From: Desulfomonilaceae bacterium
GTDB lineage: Bacteria; Desulfobacterota; Desulfomonilia; Desulfomonilales; Desulfomonilaceae
Direction: 5' to 3'
NCBI GenBank assembly: GCA_041662605.1
Contig: JBAZSD010000001.1
Coordinates: forward strand, 186,001-250,000
Length of the DNA: 64,000 nt
Part shown: one piece after another, positions 40,946 through 50,513 of the stretch
Numbering within the stretch: the first letter of the stretch is position 1
Layout: every line of letters begins with the position of its first letter
The notes under the pieces: generated by a model
Seen by the model: the letters and a program-made list of their open reading frames with translations, nothing else
Databases searched by the model: none
What the model was told of the DNA's origin: nothing
Made by a program: the position numbers and the translations under genes

Positions 40946-41467
40946 ATGAAAGTAGGATTAATTTTTCAAATTTACAAGTTCTCGAAATGCTTTTTGTCTG
41001 TCGGCCTGTTCGTGGTGTTGGGTCTCCTGTTCACCTTTTGGTTGACCGGTTGCGGAGCCATTAATCCGGGCAAGTGGAAAGGTGTGGAAAAAACATCATC
41101 TGACGAGTATTACTACCTAGTCAAGGATGTTTTTCTCTCTCCAGGGTCTGCATATTCGGCGAAAGACAATTTTGATCACAACGTCAATGATTCCGTGAAC
41201 CTTTATTTCACGCCAAGGAATGAAACGAATCAGTACACGGCGGAAACGATATGGTACGACCCCTCGGACCAGGAATTCAGGAAGATTAGAGCCACCTACG
41301 ACACCAAACAAGAGAGCAAACAGGGCATAAACCGCAGCAGCCATGGCACCACGCGAGTTCAGTCAATTCCCACCATGCAGCTTTACAATCATAAACCCGG
41401 TCTCTGGAAAGTTGAGTTGTACCTTGAGGGTAAGCTGGCGCGTCGCCTTACATTTACCGTGAGGTAA
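40946..41467 (+). CDS. Lipoprotein of unknown function
   Basis: 173 residues. A membrane helix and lipobox LTGC place the acylated Cys at residue 36. The mature part is soluble and beta-rich (TPRNETNQYTAETIWYDPS; LYNHKPGLWKVELYLEGKLARRLTFTVR), like proteins with a single Ig- or CARDB-like fold. No family recognised. It starts seven bases after the acetyltransferase stop. A similar theme, extracellular beta-domains, continues in the next gene. Confidence 0.75.
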   Translation: MKVGLIFQIYKFSKCFLSVGLFVVLGLLFTFWLTGCGAINPGKWKGVEKTSSDEYYYLVKDVFLSPGSAYSAKDNFDHNVNDSVNLYFTPRNETNQYTAETIWYDPSDQEFRKIRATYDTKQESKQGINRSSHGTTRVQSIPTMQLYNHKPGLWKVELYLEGKLARRLTFTVR

Positions 41468-41591
41468 GGTAACTTCTTGCTGAAACGTCACATCGAATAC
41501 AGGGTTTCATGGAACTTAGCCACACTACGCTCCTATTGCGTCAACTTCATTGACTTGCTAAAATATCTATAAAGTCAAAATCGGAGGTCAG

Positions 41592-43433
41592 GTGATAAGA
41601 TCTCGTAAAATCTACAGTATCCTGATCATTGCAGCTATAATAGCTCTGATACCTTCATTGTCGTTCCCTGTTAAACTTTATGCGCCCGATTACCTGTGGA
41701 AAAGGGGCGTGGCGGAAAAGACCGATCCGATCGCGATTGCGGATACACATCTTGGAATTCCTTACCGGGATGACGGGGCTTTGGATGATCAAGGTCGTTT
41801 CACTACGTTTGGTCGGCCGGATCATTTTTTTGACAGTCCAGGCCTTAATTGCAGCGGTTTGGTCCTTTCAGTATGCAGGTTTATATTCGATAAAAACTGG
41901 ACCTTGACCGAAGCGACAAGGGACAGGCATGGAAATAGCGGTCAGGGAGCCGCCTTGGGGAAAGATTGGGATTTTGGTTTTGATCTCATATTAAACCTCA
42001 GTGACGGCGTCGAACGTAGGGTCATCATGCCTGACGGGCGGGCAGTAAACCTTGACACTGCAGATGGCATGAACCTCAGGGGATTTCGACTTGACGACAG
42101 AAACAGTTGGACCCAGGTCATAAATCAAATGAGGCCGGGATATGCGTATTTCGGAGATATCAGCAAACCTGCCCATCAGCCTGGTTACAAAGTGATTCAT
42201 TACCATGTTGTGATCGCCATACCGGATGGAAAGGGCGCTATTTGGCTTTATCACGCCACGCAACGAAGCAATGTTCACAAAATTGATATCAATTCTTCTC
42301 AGGGCTTGGCCAAATTCATGGGGCAGTTTCGCGGGACGAGGGGCGACTACAAAGACATTCTATTTGTTGAAGCCAAGCTACCCGATCTTACCGTAGCGTC
42401 CGAGGATTCATCTAACCGTCAAGACGGGGCGCCCCCTAGTCCGGAGTCTATGAAATCCTCTCCTGTGGATGCGCTACCAGGGCTCCCCCCCGGAGCGTCT
42501 CATGAAAAATCAACACCATCTGTTCTTCAAAATGAAACGCAAGGGGAAACTCCAGCTCCTGGGAACTCATTGCAAAACCAAAGCGTTGACGCTTCCCACA
42601 ACGAAAAAGAAGATCATAAACAAGTCGTTGGTCCTCAACTCGAATTGACCCACCTTGCAGGCAAAGTATTCAACAAAATTCCTGACATCGTTACGCATAT
42701 TCCCAAGTTCTCGGATGACACAAAGTCGGCTGTCACGTTTATTTTTCAGAACAGGACTGACAACCCCAGGTTGGTTAACATTTTATTGAAAACTCCCTCA
42801 GGAGAACGTGATTATAAGGGTTCTATACCTTCTTCAAGCACTGACTTCGAAGTAGTTTTTCCACGGGATTTCGGAACATCCGGCACAATAGAAGCCACTC
42901 AAGGGGAATACGTAGAAGAAGTTACAGTAGACGGCAAGCCATGGTTGGCTAATGTCTTTCAAATAGCCAAACCTCGTGAGGCTGAACCTAAAATACTTAA
43001 CGTAAAGGTCCCAAAAGAGGTCCAGGCAGGTAAATCTTTTGTGTTAAGTGTGACGGTTCAAAATAAGGGAGCTGAATCCGACTACGGTGGCATAACAGTG
43101 TCCTCCCCTGACCCTCAAGGTCTTCGGATAGTTTCGTGCAAACCTGGAAGAGTATTTCCCTCCGGCAGTACCGTCCTGTCGATCACTTCCGACAAGATTC
43201 GCACGAAAGTCCCGATGGCTGAGCAATGGATCGAGCTTTGGGGAGAAAACAAGACGTACGAGATGCAGGTCGGGGTACAGGCAGGCAGACCTGGAACCTA
43301 CCCTTTGTATGTCAGATGCGCTCTGAGGGGGGTAAATGTTAAGAGCAGCGTAATACTTATGGATCCACCTTCGGGTCAAACCGTTGATCAACAAGGGTTT
43401 CCTGTTCAAGTATACATGATTAATGTTCGATAA
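41592..43433 (+). CDS. Secreted NlpC/P60-like protein with CARDB-like C-terminus
   Basis: 613 residues. N-terminal signal or anchor helix, then a papain-like NlpC/P60-type region (about 40-265): catalytic Cys in LNCSGLVLSV, candidate His in HYHVVIAIPDG. A low-complexity Ser/Pro/Gln linker (about 275-345) follows, and then beta domains: an uncharacterised one (about 350-455) and a CARDB-like one (about 460-560, ILNVKVPKEVQAGKSFVLSV, TVQNKGAES). The family cleaves cell-wall peptides. Start GTG 41592 with GGAGG at 41582-41586. Probably cell-surface or periplasmic. Confidence 0.72.
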   Translation: MIRSRKIYSILIIAAIIALIPSLSFPVKLYAPDYLWKRGVAEKTDPIAIADTHLGIPYRDDGALDDQGRFTTFGRPDHFFDSPGLNCSGLVLSVCRFIFDKNWTLTEATRDRHGNSGQGAALGKDWDFGFDLILNLSDGVERRVIMPDGRAVNLDTADGMNLRGFRLDDRNSWTQVINQMRPGYAYFGDISKPAHQPGYKVIHYHVVIAIPDGKGAIWLYHATQRSNVHKIDINSSQGLAKFMGQFRGTRGDYKDILFVEAKLPDLTVASEDSSNRQDGAPPSPESMKSSPVDALPGLPPGASHEKSTPSVLQNETQGETPAPGNSLQNQSVDASHNEKEDHKQVVGPQLELTHLAGKVFNKIPDIVTHIPKFSDDTKSAVTFIFQNRTDNPRLVNILLKTPSGERDYKGSIPSSSTDFEVVFPRDFGTSGTIEATQGEYVEEVTVDGKPWLANVFQIAKPREAEPKILNVKVPKEVQAGKSFVLSVTVQNKGAESDYGGITVSSPDPQGLRIVSCKPGRVFPSGSTVLSITSDKIRTKVPMAEQWIELWGENKTYEMQVGVQAGRPGTYPLYVRCALRGVNVKSSVILMDPPSGQTVDQQGFPVQVYMINVR

Positions 43434-43484
43434 GTTCGGTCTGAGAGTTTTCCTGTCTTTCTCTAAGCTCACATGGAGAGTGTG

Positions 43485-44603
43485 ATGATTGGTAAAATTA
43501 AATTATTAACATTGTCGCTTCTGGGCTTGTTAATCATGAGCACAGTAGCCGCATACGCCGCCCCCAAAGAAGAGCCCTGGTCTGAAATCGAAGCGCGGAC
43601 AAAGTTCCTGAGAACCAAACATTATATCGAGGTTGTTCGAGTTCAATCAGATGTTTTTAGAAGCGCCAAAGCAAAAGGTGGTCAGGATGTTCCAGGGCCC
43701 TTTCCTGTGCACGTAATTTTACCTGAGAATTATGAAATGGATTTAAACAGGCGTTACGGAGTTGTCTACCTTCTTGGCGGAAAATCAGGATGGGACAACG
43801 GTCCTGAACTCGGGGGCGCAACTTATTGGTCCGTTTGGTGCAAGACTCCATTGACGATGGATAACCTCAAGTCCGGCACTTTGAACAAAGCCAGCTTTCA
43901 GGACAATATTAATGACCGAGAGTTACAGACATTTAATCAATGGCTTCGGGATAAGCCCTATGAGGATGTCATTGTGGTTTCAGTCTGGAACCCCGGTGGA
44001 GGGGCTACCGCGAATTATGAAAAATACCTTATAGACGAGGTTATCCCTTTCATTGACGCTAATTACAGGACTGTGCCGGATCGCAGGTTCAGGGGAATTG
44101 ACGGCGCTTGCGCAGGAGCAGCCCAAGCGATAATGATCTCAGCAAGACGACCGGACATATTCGGTTATGCCGGTGGGCAACAGACAGACCTTGGGAGTTA
44201 TCCTATGACCCCCGACGTGTGGAGAAACAATGTGGCCCGAATCAAGAAGGCGGGTGGAATCGCTTACAACATAAACACCAATGTCAAAGATGGATGTAAT
44301 TCCTACAGCAATCGTGGTCGACTCTATGAACTCGTACAGGATATGAAATCAGCGGGATTCCCTGTTGATGTACATGTATTCGAAAGTTGCGGGCACGGGT
44401 ATTGCGCATATCGCTATCCTAATGGACATCAGGCTCTCTATTGGTTTTCCAGACAGTTTTCCAAAAATTTTAAGGCCCTCGGTATTAATCAGAACATCAA
44501 GCCTGTTCTGGCTTCTGATAAGAGCAAATTCAAGAAAGCCGCACAAGAGACGACACATAAACCATCCAGCGGAAATTCAGGGGTGTTGCCAGGTTATTGG
44601 TAG
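43485..44603 (+). CDS. Exported esterase-family alpha/beta hydrolase with Cys in the nucleophile position
   Basis: 372 residues from ATG 43485 (GGAG six bases upstream; ATG 43473 gives four more). Signal peptide MIGKIKLLTLSLLGLLIM with cleavage near AYA-APK. Esterase D/enterochelin-esterase type fold: FPVHVILPENYEMD, LIDEVIPFIDANYRT. The nucleophile elbow reads GACAG (codon 44109-44111 is TGC) where the family has GxSxG; the tandem paralogue has GVSMG at the same place. The His region is CGHGYCAYRY. So it may act by a Cys nucleophile, as dienelactone hydrolase does, or be non-catalytic. Confidence 0.8.
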   Translation: MIGKIKLLTLSLLGLLIMSTVAAYAAPKEEPWSEIEARTKFLRTKHYIEVVRVQSDVFRSAKAKGGQDVPGPFPVHVILPENYEMDLNRRYGVVYLLGGKSGWDNGPELGGATYWSVWCKTPLTMDNLKSGTLNKASFQDNINDRELQTFNQWLRDKPYEDVIVVSVWNPGGGATANYEKYLIDEVIPFIDANYRTVPDRRFRGIDGACAGAAQAIMISARRPDIFGYAGGQQTDLGSYPMTPDVWRNNVARIKKAGGIAYNINTNVKDGCNSYSNRGRLYELVQDMKSAGFPVDVHVFESCGHGYCAYRYPNGHQALYWFSRQFSKNFKALGINQNIKPVLASDKSKFKKAAQETTHKPSSGNSGVLPGYW

Positions 44604-45706
44604 TGAATTCAGAAACTTATTTCTCACGCTATTTTTGGATCATCGCGTCACTTACTGTTTTCGCGACAGTTTGCGCTAGTTGTTCGGACAAAAAACCCGA
44701 AGGAAAAGGGGTAAACAAGCATTCGATCATTAATGGAGATTCCGGAAAAACCTCGAGGGAATTATCCACACGCTTTGGGGGATCTTCTCCTTCAGAAACC
44801 GACCATGGGGCGAATGAGATTTCAGGGTCAGGAGCGCAAATCGAAGTTGAAAAGATATTGAGAAAAACAGAGCCGATTTTATCTTGCAAAGCTCCTAGTG
44901 AATTTCTATTTCTGAACTCACGAAACGTTCCGAATGCGGTAGTGGTTGTTACTCTTCCTCTGGATTACTCGTCGCGGACAGACAAGTCATATCCACTGGT
45001 GATTGCCTTTGGGGGGGCCGGAGAATGCTCTCGTCCTCCTCGCGAGGGGGCGATGGCATGGCTGGGTTATTACAGGATGGATGATGCTATCCACGCTTTG
45101 ACCAGCAATCACCTGAAAGCCCCAGACTTCAAAGGCCTTGTCTCTGAGCAAAGGCTGGTAGAATTTAATCAAAAGCTCAAGAGACACCCTTTTTCCGGTG
45201 TTATAGTCGCCTGTCCGTATTCACCGCTGATTACAACTTTACCGGAGTTCGAAAACACCGGCTACGAGGATTTCGTAATGAAGGAACTCCTGCCACTCTT
45301 GAAACACCGGTACAGGGTAGCAAGGGGATTGGTAGGAGTTGATGGAGTTTCGATGGGTGGAGCGAGATCCATGCTTTTCGGTCTAAAATATCCAGAAGCG
45401 TTCTCATCTATAGGCTCTATCCAAGGAGCGTTTGGTCCTTTTCTAGACACATATCGCGGACTGATTCGAAAGAACAAGAATAAACTGAAAAATCACTCTA
45501 TTCAATTGATTACTAGCGACGGGGACAGCATGGCTCCATCCGTAGATAAGATGAAAGCTTTGCTAAACGATGAAGGAATTCCCGTCACCTACATGAAATT
45601 AACAGGACCTCATGACTACATTTTCAACCAGGGGCCCGGATCAATAGCCCTATTGATGTTTCATAACCTACCCCTTCGACAAACAACAGGCGGTCCAAAA
45701 AAATGA
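44603..45706 (+). CDS. Lipoprotein esterase-family alpha/beta hydrolase
   Basis: 367 residues from GTG 44603, which overlaps the preceding stop (TAGTG), with AGG at 44591-44593; TTG 44597 is the alternative. Signal helix and lipobox-like CASC suggest a lipoprotein. Paralogue of the previous gene: VVVTLPLDYSSRTDKSYPLV, elbow GVSMG (catalytic Ser), His in GPHDYIF. Residues 30-90 are a disordered Ser/Gly linker. Substrate unknown; cell-surface ester or peptidoglycan acyl groups are possible given the neighbours. Confidence 0.8.
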   Translation: MNSETYFSRYFWIIASLTVFATVCASCSDKKPEGKGVNKHSIINGDSGKTSRELSTRFGGSSPSETDHGANEISGSGAQIEVEKILRKTEPILSCKAPSEFLFLNSRNVPNAVVVVTLPLDYSSRTDKSYPLVIAFGGAGECSRPPREGAMAWLGYYRMDDAIHALTSNHLKAPDFKGLVSEQRLVEFNQKLKRHPFSGVIVACPYSPLITTLPEFENTGYEDFVMKELLPLLKHRYRVARGLVGVDGVSMGGARSMLFGLKYPEAFSSIGSIQGAFGPFLDTYRGLIRKNKNKLKNHSIQLITSDGDSMAPSVDKMKALLNDEGIPVTYMKLTGPHDYIFNQGPGSIALLMFHNLPLRQTTGGPKK

Positions 45707-45725
45707 TTGGTCAACTTTCAAATCC

Positions 45726-46766
45726 ATGAAATTGAAAAAACCTGAAGAGCTGATCAATGAAGCGTTGAGGCTGGGGATGTTCTCCGCTGCGGCTCTTATA
45801 GTGTCCGTCCGGGATCAAATAGTCCATAACGGGTATTATGGGGTCCTATCAAATGATGTAGATCATCCAGTCACACAAAACACCCTGTTCGATCTTGCGT
45901 CATTGACCAAGATAATCGCGACGACACCATCATGGTTTTTCTTGAGCGCCAAAGATCCGAATATTCTTGACGCGCCAATGACAAAGTGGTTTCCAGAAAT
46001 CCCTGATAATAAAGCTCAAATAACTCCCCGTTTCTTACTTGCGCACTCTTCCGGGCTGCCGGCCTGGAAACCGTATTACCTCATGACGCCGGTCACCGAA
46101 CCTAAGGCATTCATTAGAGAAAAGATCTTCAGGGAGCCCCTCGTTTATGCGCCTGGAAAAGGATGTATATATTCCGACCTGGGTTTCATGCTCCTCTCTT
46201 TTATAGTGGAAGTTGAAACAGGTCATACTCTTGATTTGTTCGTGAAGGAATTCATATATGAGGCGTTGGGGCTTCATCATGATCTCATGTTCAAACCTTT
46301 TGACTTTTCGGACAGAATCGTTCGGACTCGCTCTGGTGATTCGCCTGGACTCGTCAACGACTTGAACGCTCGCGCACTAGGAGGTGTTTCAGGTCATGCA
46401 GGGTTGTTCGGAACTGCCCGAGGGGTTACAGAGATGGCCCAACAGGTTTTGCTCGGTCTTAAATCGAAAGAAGCTTTTTTTGACAATTCCACAGTCTCAG
46501 AGTTCTGCTCGCTCGCCGGGTTCCATCCAGCGTCATCCCGCGGCTTGGGCTTTGACACCAATCTCGAGACAGCAGCGTCTTGCGGTAACAAATTTAGTCC
46601 ACGGAGTGTAGGCCATACAGGATTTACCGGAACATCACTCTGGATCGACCCTGAAAAAGAGCTTGTTGTCACGTTTCTGACAAACAGGGTCTACATGGGG
46701 GAATCTGACTTCCGGATCAAGGACTTCAGACCACTGCTTCATGACGCTGTTATAGAAGAAATGTAA
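45726..46766 (+). CDS. Serine beta-lactamase/D-alanyl esterase-like hydrolase
   Basis: 346 residues, class C beta-lactamase-like fold (PF00144), no signal peptide visible. Catalytic SxxK as FDLASLTKIIAT, the YxN-equivalent in IYSDLGFML (Tyr-Ser-Asp), and the KTG-equivalent HTGFTGTSLW. Members hydrolyse D-amino-acid peptides, esters or act on recycled muropeptides; true beta-lactamase activity is not implied. It follows the esterase pair by 19 bases on the same strand, so this group of four likely envelope-directed enzymes may be one operon. Confidence 0.82.
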   Translation: MKLKKPEELINEALRLGMFSAAALIVSVRDQIVHNGYYGVLSNDVDHPVTQNTLFDLASLTKIIATTPSWFFLSAKDPNILDAPMTKWFPEIPDNKAQITPRFLLAHSSGLPAWKPYYLMTPVTEPKAFIREKIFREPLVYAPGKGCIYSDLGFMLLSFIVEVETGHTLDLFVKEFIYEALGLHHDLMFKPFDFSDRIVRTRSGDSPGLVNDLNARALGGVSGHAGLFGTARGVTEMAQQVLLGLKSKEAFFDNSTVSEFCSLAGFHPASSRGLGFDTNLETAASCGNKFSPRSVGHTGFTGTSLWIDPEKELVVTFLTNRVYMGESDFRIKDFRPLLHDAVIEEM

Positions 46767-46801
46767 TCTGACGGGAAGACTGAAGACTCATCCGGTCAAT
46801 A

Positions 46802-47632
46802 CTAATAAACCATTACGTACCAAATGATGGGGGCTATCAATATTCGATAATAGGCATAAGGAGCCAGGCTCCATCTCTGCACTAACGCGATGAAGGTTTT
46901 TATCGCCGCAGCGGCGACTATGAAGGAAACCAGAAAGCCAATCGTGAAAAACGGTATGTCAGATATTTCCAAGAGTTTCCAGCTCTTCAACAAATCATAT
47001 CCTGTGGCGGCTACCATTACGGGAACTGCGGCGAGGAAAGAATATTCGGTTGCCACCTTCCGATCCAGTCCTGACAGTAGCCCTCCAACTATTGTGGAAG
47101 CTGACCGCGACATTCCGGGCCACAAAGCGAAACACTGAAAGCAACCAATCATCAACGCCTGGAAATAACTGAGTTCATCCAGACTCGAGGTCCTGGCTTG
47201 AGGTTTGTATTTCTCAGCCAAGAGTATAGCGATTCCCCCTACGCCGAGCGCAAGGGCCACAGTCATCGGTCCGAACAGATAGGCTCTAATTACGTGTCTT
47301 GCAAGATACCCTGCCACCAGAGCGGGCAAAGTAGTCAACGCAAGCAACAGGAGCCCTTGATACCCTTTGAATCCATTTTTTTTGCCCAGCCTAAATCCAT
47401 CTGGGATAAGCCCGACGAATCTTTGCCAGTAAAGGACCATGACGGCGAGTATAGCGCCTAACTGTATGAAAATTTCAAAGGAGGCGGCCTTTTCTCCGGT
47501 AAAGTTTAGAAGGTCCCCTGCTATTATTAAATGCCCTGTCGAGGAAACAGGCAAGAACTCGGTAAGACCTTCCACTATTCCCAGAATAACCGCTATCCAA
47601 TATTCGTGACTCAACTTGCCGCCTCCTTGCAC
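46802..47632 (-). CDS. uppP: Undecaprenyl-diphosphate phosphatase UppP/BacA
   Basis: Integral membrane enzyme recycling the lipid carrier for wall synthesis; also gives bacitracin tolerance. 276 residues with about eight helices. Both active-site motifs are present: EGLTEFLPVSSTGHLII near the N-terminus and PGMSRSASTIVGGLLSG in the middle. Converges on the beta-lactamase-like gene with a 35-base gap. Confidence 0.95.
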   Translation of the reverse strand: MQGGGKLSHEYWIAVILGIVEGLTEFLPVSSTGHLIIAGDLLNFTGEKAASFEIFIQLGAILAVMVLYWQRFVGLIPDGFRLGKKNGFKGYQGLLLLALTTLPALVAGYLARHVIRAYLFGPMTVALALGVGGIAILLAEKYKPQARTSSLDELSYFQALMIGCFQCFALWPGMSRSASTIVGGLLSGLDRKVATEYSFLAAVPVMVAATGYDLLKSWKLLEISDIPFFTIGFLVSFIVAAAAIKTFIALVQRWSLAPYAYYRILIAPIIWYVMVY

Positions 47633-47767
47633 TGATCAATCATTTATCAAATTGATTAACACTGATCCGGACGAGGCCATATTAGTGTATTACGGCCCCG
47701 GCCGGCCTGGATCGCACCCGCCATTTGGAAAGGTTATCACAAGGATATTTGAGTATTCTCCGAATTT

Positions 47768-48193
47768 CTATTTGGCGTCCAGTAATTCGACGTCAAAGAT
47801 CAGAGTTGCGTTAGGAGGGATGACACCCCCTGCTCCAGCAGCGCCATATCCAAGCTCCGGCGGGATGGTCAATTTAGCTCGACTGCCGACTGTCAACAAC
47901 GCAACCCCTTCGTCCCATCCTTTAATTACCTGTCCTGCGCCCAGATTAAATGTAAAAGGTTGACCACGATCGCGTGAACTGTCGAACTTTTTCCCGTTAA
48001 TTAACGTTCCTGTATAATGTACGGTCACATTCTGACCCGACTTGGCCTTCGGACCCGTGCCCTGCTTGAGTATCTCGACTTTGAGGCCTGATGGAGTAGT
48101 GACTGATTGGGCTGCGCCAACTGCGGTCACCAAAAGAAAGGGCACAATTGATAGGAAAAGAATTAAAGCCGTGTGAATTTTATTTTCCAACAT
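47768..48193 (-). CDS. Exported FKBP-type peptidyl-prolyl isomerase
   Basis: 141 residues: signal peptide (LILFLSIVPFLLVTAVGAAQ), then one FKBP domain (VTVHYTGTLINGKKFDSSRDR, FNLGAGQVIKGWDEGVALL, GSRAKLTIPPELGYGA, LIFDVELLD). Typical single-domain FKBP acting in the periplasm on prolyl bonds of folding proteins. Divergent from maf; upstream of uppP on the same strand with a 135-base gap that holds nothing recognised. Confidence 0.92.
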   Translation of the reverse strand: MLENKIHTALILFLSIVPFLLVTAVGAAQSVTTPSGLKVEILKQGTGPKAKSGQNVTVHYTGTLINGKKFDSSRDRGQPFTFNLGAGQVIKGWDEGVALLTVGSRAKLTIPPELGYGAAGAGGVIPPNATLIFDVELLDAK

Positions 48194-48256
48194 AGGTCTC
48201 CTTTTTATTATATTATCAGTCTTTCTTTTATCAGTTGGGAGTTTTTGTGTCCAGAG

Positions 48257-48868
48257 ATGCTAATTAACATTGATTCTGAAAATAAGTTGGTTTTGGCTTC
48301 TTCTTCTCCTCGGAGGAAAGAGCTGCTTAAATCCATTAAGGTTCCCTTTGTCGTAGTTCCCGCCGAAATAGATGAACTGGCTCGGGATGGTGAAGAACCA
48401 GAAGCTCATGTTCAGAGACTGGCTCACGAAAAAGCTTCTGAAATATCAAAAAAATATCGGGACTCATGGGTTTTAGGGGCAGACACGATTGTGGTTATAG
48501 ATGGCCGGATTCTGGGGAAGCCGCACGATCGGGCTGAAGCAGTGAAAATGCTTTCAATCCTTTCAGGAAGAACTCACATTGTGTTTACCGGTTACGCTAT
48601 AATCAACTCATGTTATCCCGAAATGAAAATCGTCTCGTACGCTCGCAGTGAAGTATTTATACGAACTTTGTCAAAAGCGGAGATTCAGGGTTACGTCCTG
48701 ACAGGAGAACCCATGGATAAGGCTGGCGCTTATGCCATACAGGATGTGGGAGCTGCGATTGTTGAAAGAGTCTATGGTTCTTATACGAATGTTGTCGGCT
48801 TACCTCTTTGTGAAGTAGCCCGGGACTTCAAAAAACTCGGGATATTCGATTTCTTGGGAGTTGATTAG
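48257..48868 (+). CDS. maf: Maf-family nucleoside triphosphate pyrophosphatase
   Basis: House-cleaning NTP pyrophosphatase, acting on dTTP/UTP or modified nucleotides. 203 residues from ATG 48257: VLASSSPRRKELL (the Maf signature), VLGADTIVVIDGRILGKPHD, GEPMDKAGAYAIQDVGAAIVERVYGSY-type end, seen as DKAGAYAIQDVGA and GSYTNVVGLPL. The frame extends upstream to TTG codons but no better ribosome site is there. Its end is coupled with yggS. Confidence 0.93.
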   Translation: MLINIDSENKLVLASSSPRRKELLKSIKVPFVVVPAEIDELARDGEEPEAHVQRLAHEKASEISKKYRDSWVLGADTIVVIDGRILGKPHDRAEAVKMLSILSGRTHIVFTGYAIINSCYPEMKIVSYARSEVFIRTLSKAEIQGYVLTGEPMDKAGAYAIQDVGAAIVERVYGSYTNVVGLPLCEVARDFKKLGIFDFLGVD

Positions 48869-48869
48869 A

Positions 48870-49556
48870 TTGATAGCTGAGAATCTTGACGAGTTACGCA
48901 AAAAGATTGTTATTGCGGCGGCGCAAGTGGGCCGTGATCCAAGATCCGTGAGGATAGTGGCCGCGGCAAAGACGCAAAGTCGGAAAACGGTAGAGGAAGC
49001 CGTAGGGCTGGGAATTCCAATCATCGGCCACAATTATGTCCAGGAAGCAATCAGGGAACGTCCGTCAGCCGACTGTGGGGCCTTTGAATATCATATGATT
49101 GGCCATCTGCAGAGAAACAAAGCTAAAAAGGCGGCTGAAATCTTTGACGTGATACAGACAGTCGATGACCTTGAAACAGCTCAGGCCCTTAACCAGGGGG
49201 CTGGAGACCTCGGCAAAACACTCGGGGTAATGATCCAGATTAACCTGTCAGGAGAACCTCAAAAATCTGGGATTCCGGAAACCAAAGCGTCACCCCTGAT
49301 TGGTCTCGTTCAATCCCTACCAAACCTACGATTATTGGGGTTAATGACCATGCCCCCATTTTTTGACAACCCGGATGCGGCCATGCCCTTTTTTCGCAGA
49401 CTACGTGAGTTGCGGGACGATCTGATAAGTAAGAGTGTTCTGAATCCGGGTTCTAAAGAACTTTCTATGGGCATGACGGGCGATTTTGAGGTCGCGATTA
49501 AAGAAGGCTCGACCGTCGTAAGAATTGGGACTGCGCTTTTTGGCCCAAGAGCCTAA
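48870..49556 (+). CDS. PLP homeostasis protein YggS/PROSC family
   Basis: Alanine-racemase-fold pyridoxal-phosphate binding protein that balances PLP and amino acid pools; no proven catalysis. 228 residues from TTG 48870 (GGGAG 48856-48860 with nine bases of spacing; an upstream TTG 48861 abuts that site). PLP lysine in VAAAKTQSRKTVEEAV, then IIGHNYVQEA, HMIGHLQRNKAKKA, LGLMTMPP and LSMGMTGDFEVAIKEGSTVVRIG. The stop overlaps the converging ATP-grasp gene by four bases. Confidence 0.93.
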   Translation: MIAENLDELRKKIVIAAAQVGRDPRSVRIVAAAKTQSRKTVEEAVGLGIPIIGHNYVQEAIRERPSADCGAFEYHMIGHLQRNKAKKAAEIFDVIQTVDDLETAQALNQGAGDLGKTLGVMIQINLSGEPQKSGIPETKASPLIGLVQSLPNLRLLGLMTMPPFFDNPDAAMPFFRRLRELRDDLISKSVLNPGSKELSMGMTGDFEVAIKEGSTVVRIGTALFGPRA

Positions 49557-50506
49557 TGAGGGGCGTTTACTGCAAAGTTATCTTTCGCAAAAGCTACTCT
49601 TTCTGAAATGTTTTTCAAGTCCTTATGGTATCGTTCCGCAAGTTCCAATCTTGGAAGCAGGCCACTATCATTGGCGACCTGGATATTTAGCCCAGGGCGA
49701 GCGTTCAATTCCAATATTAGAGGACCTCTTGATTTGTCGAGGACAATATCCACGCCTAGATAACCCAATTCGGTCAATTCATACCACTTCGCTGAAAGTT
49801 CAAGTAGGTCGTCCCACCACGGAATGATTAACCCAGTGACTGGGTTACCTGTATCGGGATGTTCCGTAACAATGTTGTTCTTCCATACCCCCCTAAGGGT
49901 GGTTCCTGTCTTCATGCAGATGCCTACGCCTATCGCTCCTTGATGCAGGTTAGCTTTTCCGTCGGACTCTTTCGTAGGAAGACGAATCATTGCCATCACG
50001 GGGATCCCAAACATAACGACTATGCGGATATCCGGCACACCTTCGTAACTGATTTTTTCAAAAACTGGGTCGAACTCCACCCTGTATTCAGCTAAAACCT
50101 CGTCTGGTTGACCGCCAAGGCTGTAAAGACCACTTAACGAGTTAAGAACGTGGTGTTTCAACTCCTCCAAGGATAGCGGATCGCCGTTTTGTCTTCGAAA
50201 AGCGCCGTTGTCCTCCCTTGAAACTATCAGAATCCCCTCTCCCCCGCTGCCGTGGGCGGGTTTAATAACAAAATCAGAACACTCTTTCAGCGCATCGGGT
50301 AGATCACGGACCTGACCGGCAGCTTCTACCAGAGCGTAGAGTTCCGGCACGGGGATAGCGTTGGCCTGGGCGAGTCTTTTAGTCCGCAATTTATCATCAA
50401 CTAGCGGGTAAAAACGTCTAGGGTTGTATTTCAGTGTAAAATTGGCGTTCCTCCCATTAATTCCCAAAACGCCCTTATCTTTGAGTCCCCTAAATATGTT
50501 CAGCAT
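49553..50506 (-). CDS. RimK-related ATP-grasp ligase (alpha-L-glutamate ligase-like)
   Basis: 317 residues, ATP-grasp fold: DFVIKPAHGSGGEGILIV (ATP loop) and LILELNARPGLNIQVAN (metal/ATP site). It begins with MLNIFRGLKDKGVLGINGRN, the mark of the alpha-L-glutamate-ligase-related family that travels with a 7TM/inactive transglutaminase protein and a retropepsin-like protease, exactly as here (same strand, gaps of 7 and 4 bases). The acceptor of the ligase is unknown; addition of glutamate or another amino acid to a protein or peptide is expected from the fold. Confidence 0.88.
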   Translation of the reverse strand: MLNIFRGLKDKGVLGINGRNANFTLKYNPRRFYPLVDDKLRTKRLAQANAIPVPELYALVEAAGQVRDLPDALKECSDFVIKPAHGSGGEGILIVSREDNGAFRRQNGDPLSLEELKHHVLNSLSGLYSLGGQPDEVLAEYRVEFDPVFEKISYEGVPDIRIVVMFGIPVMAMIRLPTKESDGKANLHQGAIGVGICMKTGTTLRGVWKNNIVTEHPDTGNPVTGLIIPWWDDLLELSAKWYELTELGYLGVDIVLDKSRGPLILELNARPGLNIQVANDSGLLPRLELAERYHKDLKNISERVAFAKDNFAVNAPH

Positions 50507-50513
50507 GTCTTTC

